From: Delphinapterus leucas
Taxonomy: Eukaryota > Chordata > Mammalia > Artiodactyla > Monodontidae
NCBI RefSeq assembly: GCF_002288925.2
Contig: NW_022098072.1
Location: 16,330,352 to 16,394,351 of the forward strand
Length of the DNA: 64,000 nt
Direction: 5' to 3'
Shown: piece by piece, positions 59,390 to 64,000 of the stretch
Position numbering within the stretch: position 1 is the first letter of the stretch
How the letters are laid out: each line of letters opens with the position of its first letter
The notes under the pieces: generated by a model
Told to the model about the DNA's origin: nothing
Databases searched by the model: none
What the model saw: the letters and a program-made list of their open reading frames with translations, nothing else
Translations under genes and position numbers: made by a program

Positions 59390-59822
59390 CCAAGTTCACA
59401 CAAGATATCTCATGATAAAACTCTCAACATACTGGGTATAGAGGGAATATTCCTCAGCAAAATACAGGCCATATACAAGAAACACAACATAATAAAAACT
59501 ATATAAGCAGACCCACAGCAACTTCATACTCAATGGTGACATACTGAAAGCTTTTCCTCTAAGATCAGGAACAAGACAAAGGTACCCACTCTCCCTACTT
59601 CTACTCAACATAGTACTGGAAGTCCTAGTTAGAGCAATTAGGCAAGACAAAAAAATAAAAGGCACCCAAATCAGAAAGGAAGAAGTAAAATTGTCATTAT
59701 TTGCAGATAATATGGTCTCATACATAAAAAAATCCTAGACTCAACCACAAACGTTGGAACTCATCAACAAATTCATTAAAGCTACAGGTAATAAAATCAA
59801 CATACAGAAATCAATATACATC
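59390..59822 (+). mobile_element. L1 ORF2 RT fragment
   Basis: 'gatatctcatgataaaactctcaac', then 'ggaacaagacaaaggtacccactctccctacttctactcaacatagtactggaagtcc', then 'ttgcagataatatggtctc', then 'ggtaataaaatcaacatacagaaatcaatatacatc': RT between motif A and the region after the catalytic pair. Both ends are missing. The FADD motif reads FADN, so the second catalytic aspartate is lost. Confidence 0.85.
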
Positions 59823-59834
59823 TGTGCATCTGTT

Positions 59835-60335
59835 TCTCTGGAGAACAGTGACTAATCTGTACAGTGGTACCGAGAGTGGCTACACAGACATAAAGAGATT
59901 TATTATAAGGTACTGGCTCATGTGATCATAGAGACAGAGAAGTCCCATAATCTGTTGTTTGAAAGCTGGAGACCCAGGAAAGTTGGCGGTGTCATTCTAA
60001 AGGCTAAGAACCCTAGAGCCCATGATGTGGATTTTAGTCTGAAGATCGGAGAACCAAACCAGGAGCACAAAGGGCAGAAGATCAACGTTCCATCTCAAGA
60101 GTCAGGCAGAAAGCAAATTCAACCTCACTCCAACCTTTTTGTTCTATTCAGGCCCTCAATGAACTGGATGATGCCCACTCACATTGCGGAGGGCAGAATA
60201 CTTTACTCAGACCATCAATTCAAATGTGAATCTCTTCTGGAAACGACCTCCCAAGACACACCAAAAATAATGTTTACCTAGATATCTGGGCATCCAGTGA
60301 CCCAGTCAAATTGATTCATAAGATTAACCATCACA
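59835..60335 (+). repeat. Old mammalian interspersed repeat, family unassigned
   Basis: I recognise the wording as a common mammalian repeat: 'tttctctggagaacagtgactaatc', 'gagatttattataaggtactggctcatg', 'gctggagacccaggaaagttgg', 'ttctattcaggccctcaatgaactggatgatgcccactcacattg', 'gattcataagattaaccatcaca'. I cannot name the family with confidence; an LTR-type element is plausible. It explains the 119-codon frame at 59,922-60,281. Confidence 0.55.
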
Positions 60336-60339
60336 GATG

Positions 60340-61165
60340 GAACAAATAAAGTAAACAGCACAACAGCCCAGCTGGTTGCCTTGAGAAAGTTTACAAGGTA
60401 CAGCACAGAGAGGCAGTACTGAGGTGGAGCCCAGAAGATTCTCTGAGAGTCTGGGGAAACCAAGGTGATCAGAGATCATAGAACAGAGTAGAGGAATATG
60501 AGTCCTGCACAGGAAGAGAATCCCAAAAGTCTACAGAAAGAATGATCTAGAACGATTAGAGAGAATGGTGTCCAACATTCACACAGAGGTGGGAATAGTG
60601 TGTGTTCCCACCAGCAAGGCTCATATTTCATGGGGCATTGGATACAATTCACAGAAAGGTCTTGCCTCAACAGAGGTAAATAATTAGCCCTAGACTGCTC
60701 TAGCCCCTCCTAACAAATTATAAAAGCATAACCCAGAAGGATCAGACTGTTTCTGAGTAACATAACTGCATCTCAGAACAAAGATCAAGAGCGGGACCCT
60801 GGATGTTGACTTCAGAAGTCTGAGGTTAGGAATTATGAGAAAGCAGACCAGCCAGAGGATGTCATGAGCAGACTCATAACTTCTCAAAGTGCATAAAATC
60901 TTCAGCCCCTGAGGCTGACTGCTTGCCATAGAATCCAGTCCATCCATTCCACTCATCCTTCTCCATCCTCAGGCTTCTGAATCTTGCAGTAGGCTCACTT
61001 TTGTGGTAGCTTGGATGAACTTACTTGCTCAACCTTATGGTTCTGCCAGAGTGAGGATCCGGACATGAACTCTCCTGCTTTACCCCAGCAGTTGCCAGAT
61101 CAATTCCTGGTCCAACTTCTTGCCTAACTTCAAATCTGATACTGAGAATAGTAAACTGAATAAAA
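60340..61165 (+). repeat. Probable old repeat (L1 5'- or LTR-like), unassigned
   Basis: The stretches 'gccctagactgctctagcccctcctaac' near 60,689, 'acccagaaggatcagactg' and 'ccttaccc'-like text near 61,080 ('ctcctgctttaccccagcagttgccagatcaattc') with 'aataaaagccaatacagtatttgtgtctagtg' near 61,158 read like degraded transposon sequence, the last part like an LTR 3' end with a poly-A signal. Not confirmed. Confidence 0.3.
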
Positions 61166-61169
61166 GCCA

Positions 61170-62455
61170 ATACAGTATTTGTGTCTAGTGAGGGGGGCCA
61201 AGAAAATTAATGGGTTCAAATTTAAGGTATGTTAGCTAAGCCTTTCCAGTGGTTTCTGTGTCATCGAATAACTTCCAAACACGTCTATTTTTGTGGTTAG
61301 AAATCTCATGATTCTACTTGTGAGAACACAGATCTTCACTAAAGTACTGGAAAGGCACTGTATTTCTTTTAGCTGGGCTACAGCTGACTGGATGAGATGT
61401 AAAACACAATTGTAGGGGTGGTAGTAGCCTTAAACAAACACGAGTGGAAATCCTAAATGAAACTGGAACCACAAAGTAAGAGGTCTTTGCAGACAAACAA
61501 TTCACTCCCAGCAGGATTCATATTGGCTATATGACATTGGTCTACATCAAGCAGAGTTCCTGAAAATAGTGTACGCTCCAGCTCTCCATCACACATGCCA
61601 AAGCCCAAGCGGAGGGAAAGGATGGAAGGGAGGGAGAATTTTGTTCCTAAAACAGAACCTTAAAAGTCTCTGGTTCTTAAAGCAGTGGGTTATCTTCATA
61701 ACAAAAAGATTTCTATAGTGTTAACCATGCTTTGCATTGTTTTCTTATCAGGAAAGGGGGACAGATAGCTATTTCTACTCACTATTTTCTGAGAATTCAG
61801 AAGTATAGACTATAGACCACTTCTCAGCTTTTAATACTCCTGCTGTTATTCTGTGCCTATTTCAAAGACTTCTATGTGATTTTTATGATTTTAAGGGCTG
61901 ACATTAGAAAGATGAATGCCTTCAAGCAGTCTAAGCGTACAGGAAAGTCTGCCCCTGGAAGCTTATTTATTTTCAATTAAAAAAGTATCAGGGGTCAGTT
62001 TTTGATGTTTTTATTTGTATATCTTTAAAACACTGGATGAAACTATATCTAAGTAGAAATTACCTCAGGCAATTGTCATCCCATGTGCATTTTTCTTTAA
62101 ACTTAGCAGGACTCACTCACAAAATGAATAGCTTTTGAAAGGAATCAATTACACCACGGGTCAAAACAAGTCTCTCAAATGCAAGGATGACAGAATTTCT
62201 CACTGAGACATAAAAAATTAATCATGCAGCACGAATGCTAAATACGGAGAGTGTCCTAAATATCTGAGGTGTTTCCTTCCAGCAGATGACACTGACTTGG
62301 CTGTTGCGGTTGTTACTTACAGAGGACACATAATATCTACTCAACCAATACTCGCTTGCTATCTAGAAAATTCTCTACTATTGCCCCATGACAAATCCGT
62401 GGAATAGCTGGGATATATTATACATATACTTGGGCTGAAAATATCTCTTATTAAT
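61170..62455. other. Unique-looking DNA, nothing seen
   Basis: No repeat family or exon pair recognised. Confidence 0.5.
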
Positions 62456-62456
62456 A

Positions 62457-62550
62457 GTTCTCAAACTTGGCTCTACTTTAAAATCACCAGCCTTCAACCA
62501 GACCCTGGCATTAGCACAGAGCAAGCACCAAGGTGATTTCTATTTTCAGC
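62457..62550 (+). repeat. MER20/MER5-like hAT relic
   Basis: 'gttctcaaacttggctctactttaaaatcacca...ccagaccctggcattag...caccaaggtgatttct' has both ends of a short non-autonomous hAT element, with the middle shortened. Confidence 0.5.
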
Positions 62551-62656
62551 AGTGGTTCAATCTTTAGTGCATATCAGAATCACCTGGAGGTGACTGTTAA
62601 AACACAGGTTGCTGGGCCACACTCTGGGCCCAAACTCAGAGTTTTGATTAAGTAGG
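62551..62656 (+). repeat. MER5 (hAT-Charlie), left part
   Basis: 'ggttcaatctttagtgcatatcagaatcacctggagg', 'aaaacacaggttgctgggcc', 'cagagttttgattaagtagg' match MER5A-type sequence closely. It stops at GTAGG where an LTR begins, and resumes at 63,020. Confidence 0.8.
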
Positions 62657-63019
62657 TGCTATGGATTGAGTGCGCTCCCCGCCTTCAAATTCACATCAAG
62701 GGGTTGAAGCCCTAACCCACAATGTGATGGTATTTGGAGTTGGGGCCTCCTTTGGGAAGTAATCAGGGTTCAATGAGGAGCTGAGGATGGGGCCTCGTCT
62801 GATGTGGGATTAGTGCTCTTATAAAAAGAAACACCAGAGCACTGCACCATCCCCCCAGCATAAAGAGGTTACCTAAGCACACAAAGAGATGACAGCCTCC
62901 TACAAGCCAAGAGGAGAGGCCTCAGAATGATATCGGCCTCTCTGGCACATTGATCTTGAACTTTCCAGCCTTCGGAACTGTATGAAATAAATTTCTGTTT
63001 CTTAAACCACCCAGTCTCT
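62657..63019 (+). mobile_element. Solo MaLR LTR (MLT1/MST type)
   Basis: Begins TGCTATGGATTGAGTG, continues 'ttgaagccctaacccacaatgtgatggtatttggagttggggcc', 'gtgctcttataaaaagaaacacc', 'gaactgtatgaaataaatttctgtttctta', the classic ERVL-MaLR LTR order. A poly-A signal AATAAA sits at 62,986-62,991. The usual last bases after 'cccagtct' appear to be missing. GTAGG occurs on both sides (62,652-62,656 and 63,020-63,024), fitting a 5-bp target duplication in the MER5. No internal proviral sequence is present. Confidence 0.85.
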
Positions 63020-63080
63020 GTAGGCTTGAAAATGTGCCTTTCCTGCAAGTTCCCAAATGATACTGACGCTGCGGATCCGG
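63020..63080 (+). repeat. MER5, right part
   Basis: 'gtaggcttgaaaatgtgcctttcctgcaagttcccaaatgatactgacgctgc' continues the MER5 broken at 62,656. Short frames on the minus strand here are not genes. Confidence 0.7.
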
Positions 63081-63129
63081 CAATCTTGGCCCCCACTGTC
63101 TGTAGAGCACTGCCTCAGCATATAAACAG

Positions 63130-63252
63130 AAGGCACCTGGGGATCTTGTTGAAGCCGGGATTTTGATCCAGTAGTTTGAGCGTGGGGCCCAAGACTTTGC
63201 ATTGTTATCAAGCTCCCAGGTGATGTTATCGGACTATATTTTGAGTTATAAC
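63130..63252 (+). repeat. Second MER5-like hAT relic
   Basis: 'gcacctggggatcttgttgaagccgggattttgatccagtagtttgagcgtggggcccaagactttgcattgttatcaagctcccaggtgatg' is again MER5-type; ends with 'tattttgagtta'. Confidence 0.7.
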
Positions 63253-63504
63253 ATATAAAGAGACTCTGAACGCTCAGGCGTTCACCTTTGAGTTTCTAGG
63301 GCAGCGCCAGGAATAACCGCGCCAAAACCTCCTCCAATGTTTTCCAAAACCTCTACCTGTTTCAAGACCCGGCTGAAGTTTCACCTCCCGTATAAAGCCT
63401 TCCATTGGCAATGAAGTCAGAAACAAATTATCTTTTAAATTAGAAAAGCTACTGATTAGATTTGGCCTCTCATTAGTAGTTGTTTTATTGTTCTTGCTAC
63501 CTTT

Positions 63505-63720
63505 TCTTGAACATTTGTTAGATTATACAAAATACTTTGCAAATATTGTTTAATCTTCGGGATGACACTAGGATAAAATGTTGTTAGCCCCAATTTAAAA
63601 AGAGAAAAAGAGAGGCTCAGAGAGTTTAAGTATGCGTCCTAAGGACACAAAATTAGAACGTGATGGGGGTAGGAATTGCCAATTAGATCCTAGAAGAGCC
63701 TGGAATCAGAATCTTGCCCT
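63505..63720 (-). repeat. MIR SINE (antisense)
   Basis: 'atactttgcaaatattgtttaatcttcgggatgacactaggataaaatgttgttagccccaatttaaaaagagaaaaagagaggctcagagagtttaag' follows antisense MIR. Confidence 0.7.
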
Positions 63721-63789
63721 GAATCACAAAGCTGAGCATCCTTCATTTGAAATGAAATACAAACAATTTCATATTAAAAACATGACCCC

Positions 63790-63935
63790 TATATGCTGAA
63801 TGCTGAGGCTACAGTTGAGAGAAAGAGTTGTCACAGAGTTTACAATCTAGTAGAGACAGATATTGATCATATAATTGCATTAATTAATTCACAACTGCAA
63901 AATGAGATAAGTGCTCTGAAAGAAACAAAGACCAT
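63790..63935 (-). repeat. L2 3'-end fragment (antisense)
   Basis: 'gctgaggctacagttgag', 'cagagtttacaatctagtagagacagatattgatcatataattgc', 'caaaatgagataagtgctctgaaag' correspond to antisense L2 near its 3' end. Confidence 0.65.
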
Positions 63936-63967
63936 TACCGGAGAGAGTATAAGAATAAACCTGGGTA

Positions 63968-64000
63968 CTGAGCTCACGTGCCACAACTACTGAAGCCCAC
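63968..64000 (+). mobile_element. Long tRNA-derived SINE, body fragment cut by window edge
   Basis: 'gctcacgtgccacaactactgaagcccac' matches the body of the long SINE at 54,447-54,790 (read in reverse). The tRNA-like head is absent, so this copy is 5'-truncated or rearranged; the rest lies beyond the window. Confidence 0.75.

Noticed and set aside
59922..60281. 119-codon plus frame
   Set aside because: It lies in an old interspersed repeat with known wording; chance open frame.
1..64000. CRISPR arrays, operons, plasmid or phage features
   Set aside because: Direct repeats found are tandem microsatellites or dispersed SINEs; content is mammalian throughout.

Overview
The window is AT-rich mammalian nuclear DNA with no gene I can confirm. 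There is no operon-like layout, no long open frame and no recognisable multi-exon structure. Nearly every open frame longer than 60 codons lies in a retrotransposon, a microsatellite or the assembly gap. About a dozen full copies of a roughly 210-bp tRNA-derived SINE (head GGCTTCCCTGGTGGCGCAG, CpG-rich body, A-rich tail) and a longer relative at 54.4 kb point to a cetacean. They match the CHR family (tRNA-Glu-derived) of the whale, hippo and ruminant lineage in its whale form, probably from a toothed whale. Ruminant-type Bov-tA and BovB sequences were not seen. The window is probably intergenic or part of a very large intron.

Layout. 1-7.3 kb: mostly unique DNA with faint MIR and L2 relics and one exon-like open segment. 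7.37-7.52 kb: purine tract. 7.8-9.7 kb: old L1 end, MIRs and a MER5-like relic. 9.7-12.6 kb: unique. 12.6-23.0 kb: a nested stack, with an antisense L2 split by a near full-length old L1, which is split by a second, internally deleted L1, with three CHR SINEs scattered through it. 23-30 kb: mostly unique, with an L1 end, one SINE and MIRs. 30.1-33.5 kb: an L1 with 5'UTR and ORF1 that lacks most of ORF2. 34-43.9 kb: two SINEs, a drastically shortened SINE, an antisense MIR, a possible degraded L1 relative, and a mariner-type palindrome inside a (TA)n microsatellite. 43.9-45.5 kb: L1 3' part with a SINE. 48.7-52.8 kb: the youngest-looking L1 (CpG-rich 5'UTR, ORF1, 400-base N gap, start of RT). 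52.8-55.3 kb: L2 and the long SINE. 56-58.5 kb: three SINEs, an antisense L1 end and the most exon-like segment of the window. 59.4-64 kb: L1 RT fragment, unassigned old repeats, a hAT (MER20/MER5) cluster interrupted by a MaLR LTR, MIR, L2 and the start of a SINE cut by the window edge.

No new biological system is evident. The points most worth checking are the mariner palindrome, which resembles the source of the ruminant miR-2284/2285 family; the candidate exon at 56,693-56,817 (minus); the nested L2/L1/L1/SINE stack; the 55-bp mini-SINE with perfect target-site duplications; and the duplicated ORF1 end next to an N gap that is probably too short. Repeat family names are from recognition by eye, without a library search, so subfamily names and edges are approximate.
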